64,000 nt of DNA. Origin: Thiogranum sp. Its GTDB lineage: Bacteria > Pseudomonadota > Gammaproteobacteria > DSM-19610. Position numbers and translations under genes: made by a program. The notes under the pieces are model-generated. The model did not search any database and was not told where the DNA came from. It saw only the letters and a list, made by a program, of their open reading frames with translations. Below, piece by piece: positions 32,938 to 42,212 of this stretch. The stretch's first letter is position 1. Each line of letters begins with the position of its first letter. The stretch covers positions 434,001 through 498,000 of the forward strand of contig JASBSS010000035.1 of the NCBI GenBank assembly GCA_030148805.1, read 5' to 3'.

Positions 32938-34257
32938 GTGTTTCGATCGAAAAAAAACGGGACCAAGTACTTAGAGGTGTTGTGGTCGCTATTGTGCCGC
33001 AACTGGAGCTTCCTGAGGGGTGTTGCGTTGGTGTCGGGTGGCGCGGTGGCTGCACGGCTCATTGTGGTGCTTGCGACTCCCGTAATCGCCCGCCTGTTTA
33101 CCCCTGATGACTATGGTCAGGCGGCGATTTTTGTATCGATAGCGGCTGTGCTTGCCAGTATCAGTTCTTTGGGTTACGAAACGGCTATTGTCGTTGCGGA
33201 CGATGACGGTGAGTCCAGGAGGCTCGTTCTACTGTCCTTCGCGGTTCTGACGGGATTCTGCTTATTGCTGCAAGCACTCTTGATAACGGCTTCTTCGTTT
33301 GAAATACAACTTCTATGGACAAGTAATCTGCATCACTGGGATATGTTGTTGCCCGCGGGGATTTTTATTCTGGGGGCGGAGAAGATTTTAAGGTCTGTGG
33401 GAGTCAAAGAAAAACTTTACTCCGTACTTGCCGAATCCGAATTTGGGAATGCGACCTCGACGGTGGGTACTCGAATCTCACTCGGCTGGATGTATGGCTC
33501 TACACTTGGCGGGCTCATCATCGGGTATTTGGTCGGCGGTATGGTAAGTGTAGCAGTATTAATTGCGCGCTTAAGGCGTTTTCGTCGGCCTCGTCAGTGC
33601 AATTCTCCTCATATCCGGCTGTCATCCCTGGCAAAAAAACACAAAGATTTCCCGCTCTACAGCGCGCCAAGCGGACTTTTTACTGCGCTGTCCGAGTATT
33701 TGCCAATTCTCTTGTTGGGTTGGATCTATGACCCGATGGTTGTCGGTTTTTACGCGCTCACCGGTCGCCTGCTCAGAATGCCGACGATATTTATAGGGAG
33801 GGCTCTTCAGCAGGTATTCCTGTCGAAAGCCGCTGAAATTTTGCGGCAGTCGCGGCAGCTCTTCGGCCCGTTAACGAAAACTACGCTAGGATTGGCCGCC
33901 ATCGGCTTGCCGATTTTTTTGCCGATTTTTTTCTACGGTGAACCCATTGTTAACATGGTGCTAGGCGAGAAATGGGCGGAAAGCGGACGGTATGCGGTGC
34001 TTTTAACACCTTGGATGTTCACCACATTCGTGGCGACGCCGAGTGTCGCGGTTTTCATCGTTGCTCGTAAACAGCATTTGATGATGGCGCTACAGTTGCT
34101 GCGTGCTGTAACGCTGTTTGTTCCGTTCCTATTAGCGGAATTGCTACAGATTCAGGCATTGGACGCGATAGCCATACTGAGCGGAATCAATACGGCGATC
34201 AACCTCGCTATTATCGCCCTGGCCTATGGTTTTTGTGCTCTTAAGGGAAGCCAATAA
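32938..34257 (+). CDS. Wzx-type polysaccharide flippase
   Basis: 439 residues, GTG start, about 12 hydrophobic segments. Belongs to the MATE/MVF-like oligosaccharide flippases; the start LVSGGAVAARLIVVLATPVIARLFTPDDYGQAAIF is typical. Moves the lipid-linked repeat unit from cytoplasm to periplasm. Together with the Wzy-like protein at 35.3 kb it indicates a Wzx/Wzy-dependent pathway. The 120 bp before it hold a T7 run (about 32861-32867) and a small inverted repeat AAGCC-N12-GGCTT (about 32912-32933) with no clear role. Confidence 0.85.
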   Translation: MFRSKKNGTKYLEVLWSLLCRNWSFLRGVALVSGGAVAARLIVVLATPVIARLFTPDDYGQAAIFVSIAAVLASISSLGYETAIVVADDDGESRRLVLLSFAVLTGFCLLLQALLITASSFEIQLLWTSNLHHWDMLLPAGIFILGAEKILRSVGVKEKLYSVLAESEFGNATSTVGTRISLGWMYGSTLGGLIIGYLVGGMVSVAVLIARLRRFRRPRQCNSPHIRLSSLAKKHKDFPLYSAPSGLFTALSEYLPILLLGWIYDPMVVGFYALTGRLLRMPTIFIGRALQQVFLSKAAEILRQSRQLFGPLTKTTLGLAAIGLPIFLPIFFYGEPIVNMVLGEKWAESGRYAVLLTPWMFTTFVATPSVAVFIVARKQHLMMALQLLRAVTLFVPFLLAELLQIQALDAIAILSGINTAINLAIIALAYGFCALKGSQ

Positions 34258-34312
34258 CTAATTGAAATAAAAATTTATTTTGCGGTTTCGTGGAGGTTGT
34301 TGGCGGTGAGCT

Positions 34313-35260
34313 ATGCACGTGGAAACGTTGAGCAACAATAGTGGCGACGAAATGAGTAAACCCAGCAGGTATGAACAATCTCCAGTATTTATCGTAGGGG
34401 GGTCGAGAACGGGTTCAGAGCTGATCCGCAATATTTTAATCACGTGTTCGGAAATCGACTTGTTACCGGAGATGGCTTTGATCTATCCCAGGCATCTGCA
34501 TCGTGACTTCCGTTCTCGGACTAGGTCGATTCGCCGTAATTTGCATGACGATCGCGCAATAAACGATCTGGTCGAATTGATATACTCGGGTCAATTATAC
34601 GGTATGTTCTGGGAGGGAATCGGGCAGGATTTAGGGACAAACAAAAAACCTTTGCGTGAGCGATTATTGGCCTCAGACCGCACGCTTCGAGGCATTTTTC
34701 TGGCCCTGATGGAACTTAGTGCCGACGTTCACCGCAAGACCATCATAGGGGCAAAGTTTCCTGTGCATATCAGTTATGCGCCTATTCTGAGAACTTGGTT
34801 TCCCAATTGTAAAATAGTGCACACCATCAGGGATCCGCGGGCAAGCTACGCCTCGCAGGCGCGAAAACGGGAAAAAAAATGGACGACCAAGACGGGTATG
34901 GCGTGGGAACGTGCGCTTCAGTTCGCCCATATTAATATTCAATTTCGTTCCCAAGTGTGGCTGCATAGGCACTTGGCTGACCAAGGTAATTATTACCTGC
35001 TTCGCTACGAGAAGCTGGTGGAGAATTCAGAGCGCGAACTCCGTACATTGTGTAAAGTACTGGAAATCGATTTTAGCGACCAAATGCTAAAACCAACATT
35101 GCGAAACAGTTCGTACGGAGAGAAAAATCGAGTCGGCGGTGAAATTGCGGTGAATTCGTTGGATTCGTGGAGGAAATACGTAACTCCGGCGGCATCTCGC
35201 ATAATGTATGCGCTACACGCCTCGGCTCTGCGTAGTATGGGCTATGAGGAATGCGGCTAA
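34313..35260 (+). CDS. PAPS-dependent sulfotransferase
   Basis: 315 residues. The 5'-phosphosulfate loop is FIVGGSRTGSELI (about residues 25-37), and the 3'-phosphate-binding segment is IVHTIRDPRASYAS. The remainder shows the Sulfotransfer_1/3 layout with LLRYEKLVENSERELR and a C-terminal WRKYVTP. It would sulfate a sugar hydroxyl of the polysaccharide using PAPS from the APS kinase at 26.9 kb. An alternative start at 34352 would shorten it by 13 residues. Confidence 0.82.
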   Translation: MHVETLSNNSGDEMSKPSRYEQSPVFIVGGSRTGSELIRNILITCSEIDLLPEMALIYPRHLHRDFRSRTRSIRRNLHDDRAINDLVELIYSGQLYGMFWEGIGQDLGTNKKPLRERLLASDRTLRGIFLALMELSADVHRKTIIGAKFPVHISYAPILRTWFPNCKIVHTIRDPRASYASQARKREKKWTTKTGMAWERALQFAHINIQFRSQVWLHRHLADQGNYYLLRYEKLVENSERELRTLCKVLEIDFSDQMLKPTLRNSSYGEKNRVGGEIAVNSLDSWRKYVTPAASRIMYALHASALRSMGYEECG

Positions 35261-35306
35261 GCGGACGGACGCAAGTCGATTCCCCGCATGCCCGAGGAGA
35301 GGTGAA

Positions 35307-36647
35307 TTGAACAATACATACAAGCGTAATGCATGGCTTATTGCGTTTCTTGTCGCCTTGGCGTTCAAGCTTTTTTATCTCACGCCATGGGGGTATATCA
35401 AGGGGGTTTACAGTACACGAGACGTCGCGCTCGTTTTGATTTGGGTTTTGATTATTAAGTATATTATTTCCCAAACAGACGCTGCGCGCCTGCGCGGCCC
35501 CATAGTTTGGCTTATGGGCTTTTATTTTCTGCTGGTTCTGGTTCATGTCACCCTCGCGAGCTTCAATTATTCTCAATCACTACTGAACGGTTTAATCGCC
35601 GCACGTTCCCAGTTTATGTACGGAGCTTTTTTCTTATTTATTTTTATGTTCGAAAACTCACGTGCAATCGTCCGAGTTCTAGATGTGCTGAGCGCGTTGG
35701 CCGTATTGATTTTGACCCTGGCGGTCATTAACTACTTTTTTCCTGTCGTGTTTCATCAGCAGCAGTGGGGTGAGTGGGAGGTGTATCGCGCCGGTATTCG
35801 ACGTGCCTTTATCCCAGCAATGCCCCTGATTAACCTTGGCGCCGTTTGGATGTTCTGCCGCTGGGCCGACACCTCTCGCGGCAGAGGCGGCGCTGTCGTC
35901 CCTTTCGCCGCGCTATTCCTGTTGGCGGGACATTTTTTTCATCAGAGCAGAGGTCAGATCTGGGGGTTGCTGGCGGCACTGATTGTCTTGGCTCTAATTG
36001 GCAGACGATTCGTTCAACTTGGATACGTGCTTGGTGCCGCGCTAATAGCGGGCGTAGTGCTGAGCGTCACGATGCCTGAAAATCTTCTGCTTAACCCGTT
36101 CACTAGTACCTTTAAGGATCTAAGTGAAGGCAGCGGTACCGTGAAGGCGCGGGAATCGCAACTTGCAGACGATATTAAGGTATTTATGGAGCACCCATGG
36201 ATCGGTAGCGGAGCGATTGCCTTACGTGCCTCAAAAGCTGATGAAGTTCAAATGGCTCACGATGTCAGTATTAGCTCGCTTACTCACAAGGTGGACCTAG
36301 GGTATCCGCATTGGGTGAAGATGTACGGCGTGATGGGCGTCATATGGTTGTTTTTGCTATATTACTTTCTTTACAAGCGCGCAAGAGAAAACTATAGAAA
36401 CAGCAACGGTGATGACAAGCTCGTCAGTCTGTGGGCGCTTGTGTTTCTGGCGTTCATCGCGGTGTCAGGCGTCACGCTTAACCAATTCTTAGTGCCAGAA
36501 CAAATACTCCTTATGTGTTTATTGCCGGCAGCAGTGGTTAGAGTCGGCCAGTTCGGGCGAGTGGATAAGTCTGCGGAATTGGCGATGCCCAGAACCACCA
36601 GTGCTACCCGGGATGTGGGGCGGGTGTTACGTCCGAAGAAACGCTAA
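35307..36647 (+). CDS. Polysaccharide polymerase/O-antigen ligase-like membrane protein (Wzy-type)
   Basis: 446 residues with about 10-12 hydrophobic segments and a large loop near residues 270-340. A TTG at 35307 behind AGGAGAGGTGAA is the best start; the frame is open further upstream, into the sulfotransferase gene, but with no membrane-protein character. The general layout matches Wzy/WaaL-type integral membrane glycosyltransferases, which are too variable for firm typing. Stop and next ATG overlap by one base (TAATG). Given Wzx nearby, polymerase is the likelier role. Confidence 0.72.
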   Translation: MNNTYKRNAWLIAFLVALAFKLFYLTPWGYIKGVYSTRDVALVLIWVLIIKYIISQTDAARLRGPIVWLMGFYFLLVLVHVTLASFNYSQSLLNGLIAARSQFMYGAFFLFIFMFENSRAIVRVLDVLSALAVLILTLAVINYFFPVVFHQQQWGEWEVYRAGIRRAFIPAMPLINLGAVWMFCRWADTSRGRGGAVVPFAALFLLAGHFFHQSRGQIWGLLAALIVLALIGRRFVQLGYVLGAALIAGVVLSVTMPENLLLNPFTSTFKDLSEGSGTVKARESQLADDIKVFMEHPWIGSGAIALRASKADEVQMAHDVSISSLTHKVDLGYPHWVKMYGVMGVIWLFLLYYFLYKRARENYRNSNGDDKLVSLWALVFLAFIAVSGVTLNQFLVPEQILLMCLLPAAVVRVGQFGRVDKSAELAMPRTTSATRDVGRVLRPKKR

Positions 36648-37603
36648 TGCAGATTCCGAGGAAACAGGATGCTATTGTGGCATCAATCTTGATAGTCAAT
36701 TGGAATACGCGGGAGTTGTTAGCGGCTTGTCTGGATGCGGTGTTCGAGCATTGGGGGTTGGTTGGTATCGAGGTTATTGTCGTCGACAACGCGTCCGGTG
36801 ACGGCAGTGTGGAGATGGTGGAGGAGAGGTTTCCTCAGGTCGTTCTAATCAAGAATAGGGATAACGCGGGATTTGTTAAAGCGAACAACCAAGCGGCAGC
36901 GGTAGCGAAGGGGCGCTATATAGTGCTGTTGAACAGCGATACCGAGCCCTTGGACTCGGGACTTAGCCGGCTAATTGCTTATATGGAACAGTCGCCCGGT
37001 ACCGGCGTCGTTTCCGGAAAACTGATTAACGAAGATGGCACGTTCCAGCGCCCTTTTCGTCGCTTTCCCAGAATGACTGGAGCCTATTTCCGCCATAGTC
37101 TGCGATTGATCGTAGGCTTCAATACGCCTTTCCATCGTAGATATTTAATGCAGGATACTGGATCCGCGGAGATGCTTGAGGTTGACTGGCTCTCTGGCGC
37201 TTATCTCGTGATTAGACAAGAGCTTATTGAGCGAGGAGAGCTGTTCGATCCAGAGATTTACATGTACTACGAAGATACAACCTTGTGTCGTTCCGTGTGG
37301 CAGCGTGGATACAAGGTGGTTTATCTTCCGATGGCCCCAGTGGTTCACTATCAAGGGTCAAGTGCCAAAACTGTGCGCGCAAGGGCTGCCTATTTTAGCT
37401 TTAGAAGCAGCGTTATTTACTTTCGCAAGCAAAACGGCCAGTTGCCTGCGGCGCTCTATCGGGGCGCCGTTCTGACAACCTGGAGAGCGCTAAGGCTATT
37501 GTTTCGACTAACCTCTTTTCTCCCTTCGGAAGCCATCGGCAGGAAAGCGGCGCTATTTTCCGAACTTTGCGACTATGAGCGTGAGTTTTCCAGAACAGTA
37601 TGA
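36647..37603 (+). CDS. Family 2 glycosyltransferase, rhamnosyltransferase-like
   Basis: 318 residues. GT-A fold with ASILIVNWNTRELLAACLDA at the start, IVVDNASGDGSVEMV, the DXD-type LLNSDTEP motif, and EVDWLSGAYLVIRQ with MYYEDTTLCRSVWQRGYKV. This is the WcaA/WbbL-like group, often rhamnosyltransferases, which fits the rfb genes upstream. Predicted to act on the cytoplasmic face on a lipid-linked sugar. Confidence 0.87.
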   Translation: MQIPRKQDAIVASILIVNWNTRELLAACLDAVFEHWGLVGIEVIVVDNASGDGSVEMVEERFPQVVLIKNRDNAGFVKANNQAAAVAKGRYIVLLNSDTEPLDSGLSRLIAYMEQSPGTGVVSGKLINEDGTFQRPFRRFPRMTGAYFRHSLRLIVGFNTPFHRRYLMQDTGSAEMLEVDWLSGAYLVIRQELIERGELFDPEIYMYYEDTTLCRSVWQRGYKVVYLPMAPVVHYQGSSAKTVRARAAYFSFRSSVIYFRKQNGQLPAALYRGAVLTTWRALRLLFRLTSFLPSEAIGRKAALFSELCDYEREFSRTV

Positions 37604-38730
37604 TGAAAGTTCTCCACATCGTTTCTGATTTTGGTCAAGGTGGCACCCAGACTTATGTTTGCGGATTGTTAGAGGAGCAGATTGGACGTAATGAGTTAAA
37701 AGTCGACGTGATTGCGTTGTTTTTCCGTGGAGCGCTTTGGGATCGCGCCCGTGCCACCGGAGCTGGTTTAGATTGTGTAGAAATGCGAAACGCATTGGAC
37801 GGGTTGGGGTTGCTGCGGTTTTTTCGGCGTTTAAGAGCAGGTAATTATGACATTGTTCACGTTCATGCTATACATCCTTTGGTAAGCCTGCTCCTAAGGT
37901 GGAGCGGGGCTTATTGCATCTACCATGAGCATGGTGGCGGGCTCCTTGCAGGGGAGGTGCTGCCTAGGCTCATTTATACAGTCTTCGAGAGGAGCTACGA
38001 TGGATTCATCGCCATCTCTGCCTTCATGAAGGGGTATGTAGAGGCTATAAATCCGAGGCTCGGAGACCGGCTGCACCTCGTTTACAACGGCGTCGATATG
38101 AAGTCGATTGAAATGATCGAGAAGATTCCTTATGCGGCGTTGCCCTCATCATGGCCCGAAGACGCGCTGGTTGTCGGTACGGTCGGAAGGCTCGTGCCAC
38201 TAAAGCGAGTTGACGTCTTTATTTCTGTCGCGGCGGAACTCGCTAAGAGGTTTGAAAACGTCGTATTTCCCATTGTGGGCGACGGACCAGTTCGCCGAGA
38301 GCTAGAGGCTCAGGCCAGCCGCTTGGGGATACAGCGATCAGTATTGTTTCTTGGGTATCGGCCGGATGCCGTTTCGATAATGAAGCGCTTTGACGTTCTT
38401 TTATTTACGTCTGAATTTGAGGCTTTTGGCTTAGTGATCGCGGAGGCGATGGCAGCAAGTGTGCCGGTGGTCGCCATAAGCGGCAAACGTACAGCCGTCG
38501 AAGAGATTATCGACGACGAAGTAGACGGTATTGTTGTCGGCGAGGCAGACGTCCAGCAGCTGGCAGAGAAAATAACTATGCTCATTGAGCAGCCCGGATT
38601 ACGCGACGCCATTAATCGAAATTCCCGGGAAAAAGTTAGGACCTGTTTCTCTATGAAAAGTAACGTAGAGCGCTTGTCTGAGCTATATCGGTGCGGGGCT
38701 GTAGGGTTGAGAGGCTCGCCAGACAGATGA
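37600..38730 (+). CDS. Family 4 glycosyltransferase
   Basis: 376 residues, GT-B fold. N-terminal domain starts KVLHIVSDFGQGGTQTYV; the C-terminal donor-binding domain has VVGTVGRLVPLKRVDVFI and the EX7E-type FTSEFEAFGLVIAEAMAASVPVV. Overlaps both neighbours as ATGA. Donor and acceptor unknown. A second in-frame ATG directly follows the first. Confidence 0.88.
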   Translation: MMKVLHIVSDFGQGGTQTYVCGLLEEQIGRNELKVDVIALFFRGALWDRARATGAGLDCVEMRNALDGLGLLRFFRRLRAGNYDIVHVHAIHPLVSLLLRWSGAYCIYHEHGGGLLAGEVLPRLIYTVFERSYDGFIAISAFMKGYVEAINPRLGDRLHLVYNGVDMKSIEMIEKIPYAALPSSWPEDALVVGTVGRLVPLKRVDVFISVAAELAKRFENVVFPIVGDGPVRRELEAQASRLGIQRSVLFLGYRPDAVSIMKRFDVLLFTSEFEAFGLVIAEAMAASVPVVAISGKRTAVEEIIDDEVDGIVVGEADVQQLAEKITMLIEQPGLRDAINRNSREKVRTCFSMKSNVERLSELYRCGAVGLRGSPDR

Positions 38731-41700
38731 CGGATTCCAATTCGTATGCTTGGGCGCGACTGGTTCCTCGGCGTGAGGTGGTAGGCAAGTTCGTTGGGAT
38801 ATCGCCTAGCGCTATAGGGCAGCTTAGCCGGGCTATAACTCTATTCGGAATGGTGCTTTTGGCGGCAGTTCCGTCAGTCGCGTTAGCTACGTGTTATGGC
38901 CAGGTATCCGACGAGGGGTGGCACGCGCAAGCCATACGAGTGCGTGGTAAGATGTCGTTAAAATTTGAAGAGGATGACGCTACGAGGCGCACTCCTATCG
39001 ACTGGAGCGCGAGACGCGAGGGCGACGGTGGGTTCGCTGAGGGGGTGGATGCGGTGCGCACAGCAAAGGGAGTTACGACTTTCACTACCACTAATAATAC
39101 TTTATTTGGCTGGGGCATCAATTCTGACAAAGAAGTGGTACCGAGAGATCTGGCCATTGGGCGCGGCTGGGTGACCGATAGGAACCCATGGGTAGTGCAG
39201 TTGCGAATTCAGCAGTCAAAAAAAACGTCAAAATGGTTTGTTGGGACTCGTCGTTTAGCGTATGGCCGGAGCGTTGAGGCGAGTAAATCTTTTGAGGTAA
39301 AGGGGAGATCAGAGCAAACTGTCACGGTGCCGATGGGCTGGATCGATAAGCCGCTTATAGGCGTCTTTGTCGGTACCACTGATCCTGGGAATAAAGTTTC
39401 CGTTAGATGGGTGAAGGTAGGGCGACCGTCTGCAGTGAGGTATTTTCGAAAGTCTTTAGTGTTGCCGCAAGCACCCGTCGCCGGAAAATTGGTGCTCGGT
39501 ACAAATGGTCGTTTTCGGCTGCGGATCAACGGGCGACTGATAGCCGAACGGGGCGGAGGTGATCCTTTTCAGCGCCGACAACACGTTATCGATAATTTGG
39601 CGAAGTATTTTCGTCGCGGGGAAAACACTATATCGGTCGAGAGCGAGGCGATAGGTACCTTCAGTAGTGTATCTAATCCAAAAGATTATTTTTTTCTTCA
39701 GGGCTTGGTGTTTGTTGCATCAGGTGAAGCGGTTGCGATCAACACCGACAGCACATGGAGCGGAAGTTACAGCGATGAGGCAGGTTGGGATCAGCCCGGG
39801 TTTAACGATTCGCGATGGAAAAAGGTGGTTTCCATCGGCGGCGTGAAGCGTTTGAATTTGGATGGATCGTCTGACAACGGCAGCGGAGCTTTCATAGAGC
39901 CGTCTTACATGGGGCGTATAATGGTGGCGCCGCTCGATCACGAATATCCGTTTTTTTCGGTGCGCGAAGGCGCTAAATTTTTGTTGAACGTTATTGCCCC
40001 TGCCGCGACAGGAGAGTCAAAACTGGTTTATTCCGTGGCTACAACCGCGGGAGAGGAGATTAAACAGGGACAACTGGTGTTGGGCGACTCGCCTGATCCA
40101 TGGTTACAGGCCGCCCAATTAGTAATTCCCCAGTTGAATAGCGGGCCAAAGCACCTGTGTCTTAATTACTTTTATCGAGGAAAATTGGTAGAGCGGCGAA
40201 GTTACGAGTTTGTCATGGCTGGAGAAATCTCTCAGCGCGTTGTCGATGGAAATAGTTTTGACGACGGAATTAAGCGGATACTTCGCGACGTGATAGACCC
40301 CGTGAAGGACATTCAAGAGGGTCGCTATATGTCAAATGGGGAGGCCGGTAATCTCTGGTCCTCTTTTCGTATGAGGACGACTGGCGGAAATTCCTATGTT
40401 GAAACAGGACCAAGAAAAGGAGACTGGCTTTCGTTTAAATACAGAATAAAAAATCTATACAGACCGCACGTCGTGGAGTTGAGCTATCCTGCCGACACGA
40501 ATAGAAACATGAGCGTTGTGGTGGCTGAGAAAAATCCTTTTCTGCATTTGCGTAACCTCCAGCCCAATGGCGCTGTTACCCGTTCGGTCGGGGGTGTTTA
40601 TACCTCGGATGGTAATCGCGGAAATGCCGGACAGGGGGTGTTCCATTTGTTATTCTGGCCAACCCAGCATGAGGGAACTCTTACCGTTATCACTGGCGCG
40701 CGCACGAAACTATTGCGACGGGGGGCATTGTCGTCGGCAAAAATATATGAAATTGAAGATGAGTTGCCCGCGCTAAAACCTTCAGCCGGGCTCTCGAATC
40801 GCTTCTTCGGGCCGTATTCGGAGCGTATTGATAGAACATTGCCTCGAGTGTTTTACGCTGGTGAGCTAGGTGCGAAGTTTCCGTATTTGCTCGTGGACGG
40901 CTATTTTGACGGCTACTATACGGCTTGGTATCAAACCATAAGCAACCTAATTAGATACTTGCGTTTCACAGGTCAAAATACCTATTTTGCGGGAATCTAC
41001 ATGTACAATGGAGCTTGGTTTCCATCAAGTCGGTTTCAGGGCAGTCCGACTGATGGTGCCGATGATAGCGGGTTAGGTTGGCCAGGGGGTGCAGTGGCAT
41101 TGATGGCGAGGATGTTTGAGGCAAACGATCTCAATCTGGTTCTGGGGGTGGAATTTTTCGGCTCTAGAAAGATTCTTCAGCTTGATGACGCCAGCGATGC
41201 TGAGGTCCAGCAGGGCCGAGAATCTGTGCGACTGATTAATAATAACGGAGAGCAAGTTCATGGCTATGGAGTATATAATTTCCTTCTGCCCGAAGTGCGC
41301 GATGAGATGGTTGCGCTCGCGAAGGAGATCACTGACAGGTACAGACAGTATCCGGGGGTCAAGGGCATCACGTGGTTGCAGGCTCCGGTATTCCCGCCGG
41401 AAATGGGTCGTGGCAGTTGGGCGGACCGCCCTAGCGGACTGGAGGTCGGGTACGGCGACAAGACCATAGATTTGTTCAGGCGGGAAACAGCGGTTCCCGT
41501 GCCAAAATTTGAGGGGCCGCGGCGCTTCGCCCAGCGCTATGAATGGTTGTTGCAAAATGCGAAGAAAAGTTGGATATCCTGGCGAAGCAATAAAGTTTAC
41601 GAACTCGACGAAACCCTGGCGTCTGTCTTTCGTAGCGCAAGGCCCGATTGGAAGGTTTGGAAGCTCACTAGAACGCTTCCGGACAGGTCCGTTAAAGCTT

Positions 41701-42191
41701 GGTCGGAAAAGCGCCTGGATTTTACCTCGATTTTCGAATACCGGGGGATCGATCCTGATCACTACGCCAAGGGGGCGTCGCCTAAGTTGATGCCGGTGCT
41801 TGAATGGACAGGTGAGCAGTTTTTCGGTGACACGCTTGGGGATATGGACGCTGCTCAACTGACAGAAAAGTTTAATCAAGCTCCGGAGCTGGGGCGGGTG
41901 TTAACTGGCGGCGGAGTCTTTCTGCGGATGACGTTTATGCTCGAGCGAACGTTGTCAACGAATAGGCTCTGGCCGTGGCAAAGTCTGAAGGTGGTATCGA
42001 GCCCCGGGCCGGCGGGCCGGGGCTTTGTTGCCTTGGCGCGGCCGATTTTTCAGGAGTTTGACCCTCAAGCGGTGATGACGGGTTGGAGCGATAGCGGTCA
42101 TATTATGGGGCACGAGCAAGGCATAAGGGATATTGGGCGGTTATTCGAAGTGCAGCGGATAAATAGAGAGCCATCGCCGGCAGTTAACTAA
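38727..42191 (+). CDS. Very large secreted putative polysaccharide-processing protein (novel glycosidase-like)
   Basis: 1154 residues. An atypically long n-region of about 43 residues precedes a signal sequence (ITLFGMVLLAAVPSVALA), so export is likely. Residues about 236-365 resemble the jelly-roll domain of alpha-L-rhamnosidases (LVLGTNGRFRLRINGRLIAE, then GWDQPGFNDSRWKKV). Residues about 707-1010 look like a TIM-barrel glycoside hydrolase region (KFPYLLVDGYFDGYYTAW, LNLVLGVEFFGSRK, GVKGITWLQAPVFPPE), but no known GH family is certain. Aromatic content is high. It overlaps the GT4 gene as ATGA and sits among rhamnose and sulfation genes, so trimming, release or modification of the polymer in the periplasm is plausible. 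Possible later start at a GTG about 17 codons in. Confidence 0.65.
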   Translation: MTDSNSYAWARLVPRREVVGKFVGISPSAIGQLSRAITLFGMVLLAAVPSVALATCYGQVSDEGWHAQAIRVRGKMSLKFEEDDATRRTPIDWSARREGDGGFAEGVDAVRTAKGVTTFTTTNNTLFGWGINSDKEVVPRDLAIGRGWVTDRNPWVVQLRIQQSKKTSKWFVGTRRLAYGRSVEASKSFEVKGRSEQTVTVPMGWIDKPLIGVFVGTTDPGNKVSVRWVKVGRPSAVRYFRKSLVLPQAPVAGKLVLGTNGRFRLRINGRLIAERGGGDPFQRRQHVIDNLAKYFRRGENTISVESEAIGTFSSVSNPKDYFFLQGLVFVASGEAVAINTDSTWSGSYSDEAGWDQPGFNDSRWKKVVSIGGVKRLNLDGSSDNGSGAFIEPSYMGRIMVAPLDHEYPFFSVREGAKFLLNVIAPAATGESKLVYSVATTAGEEIKQGQLVLGDSPDPWLQAAQLVIPQLNSGPKHLCLNYFYRGKLVERRSYEFVMAGEISQRVVDGNSFDDGIKRILRDVIDPVKDIQEGRYMSNGEAGNLWSSFRMRTTGGNSYVETGPRKGDWLSFKYRIKNLYRPHVVELSYPADTNRNMSVVVAEKNPFLHLRNLQPNGAVTRSVGGVYTSDGNRGNAGQGVFHLLFWPTQHEGTLTVITGARTKLLRRGALSSAKIYEIEDELPALKPSAGLSNRFFGPYSERIDRTLPRVFYAGELGAKFPYLLVDGYFDGYYTAWYQTISNLIRYLRFTGQNTYFAGIYMYNGAWFPSSRFQGSPTDGADDSGLGWPGGAVALMARMFEANDLNLVLGVEFFGSRKILQLDDASDAEVQQGRESVRLINNNGEQVHGYGVYNFLLPEVRDEMVALAKEITDRYRQYPGVKGITWLQAPVFPPEMGRGSWADRPSGLEVGYGDKTIDLFRRETAVPVPKFEGPRRFAQRYEWLLQNAKKSWISWRSNKVYELDETLASVFRSARPDWKVWKLTRTLPDRSVKAWSEKRLDFTSIFEYRGIDPDHYAKGASPKLMPVLEWTGEQFFGDTLGDMDAAQLTEKFNQAPELGRVLTGGGVFLRMTFMLERTLSTNRLWPWQSLKVVSSPGPAGRGFVALARPIFQEFDPQAVMTGWSDSGHIMGHEQGIRDIGRLFEVQRINREPSPAVN

Positions 42192-42212
42192 CTAACAGGC
42201 AGGTGTGCAGCA

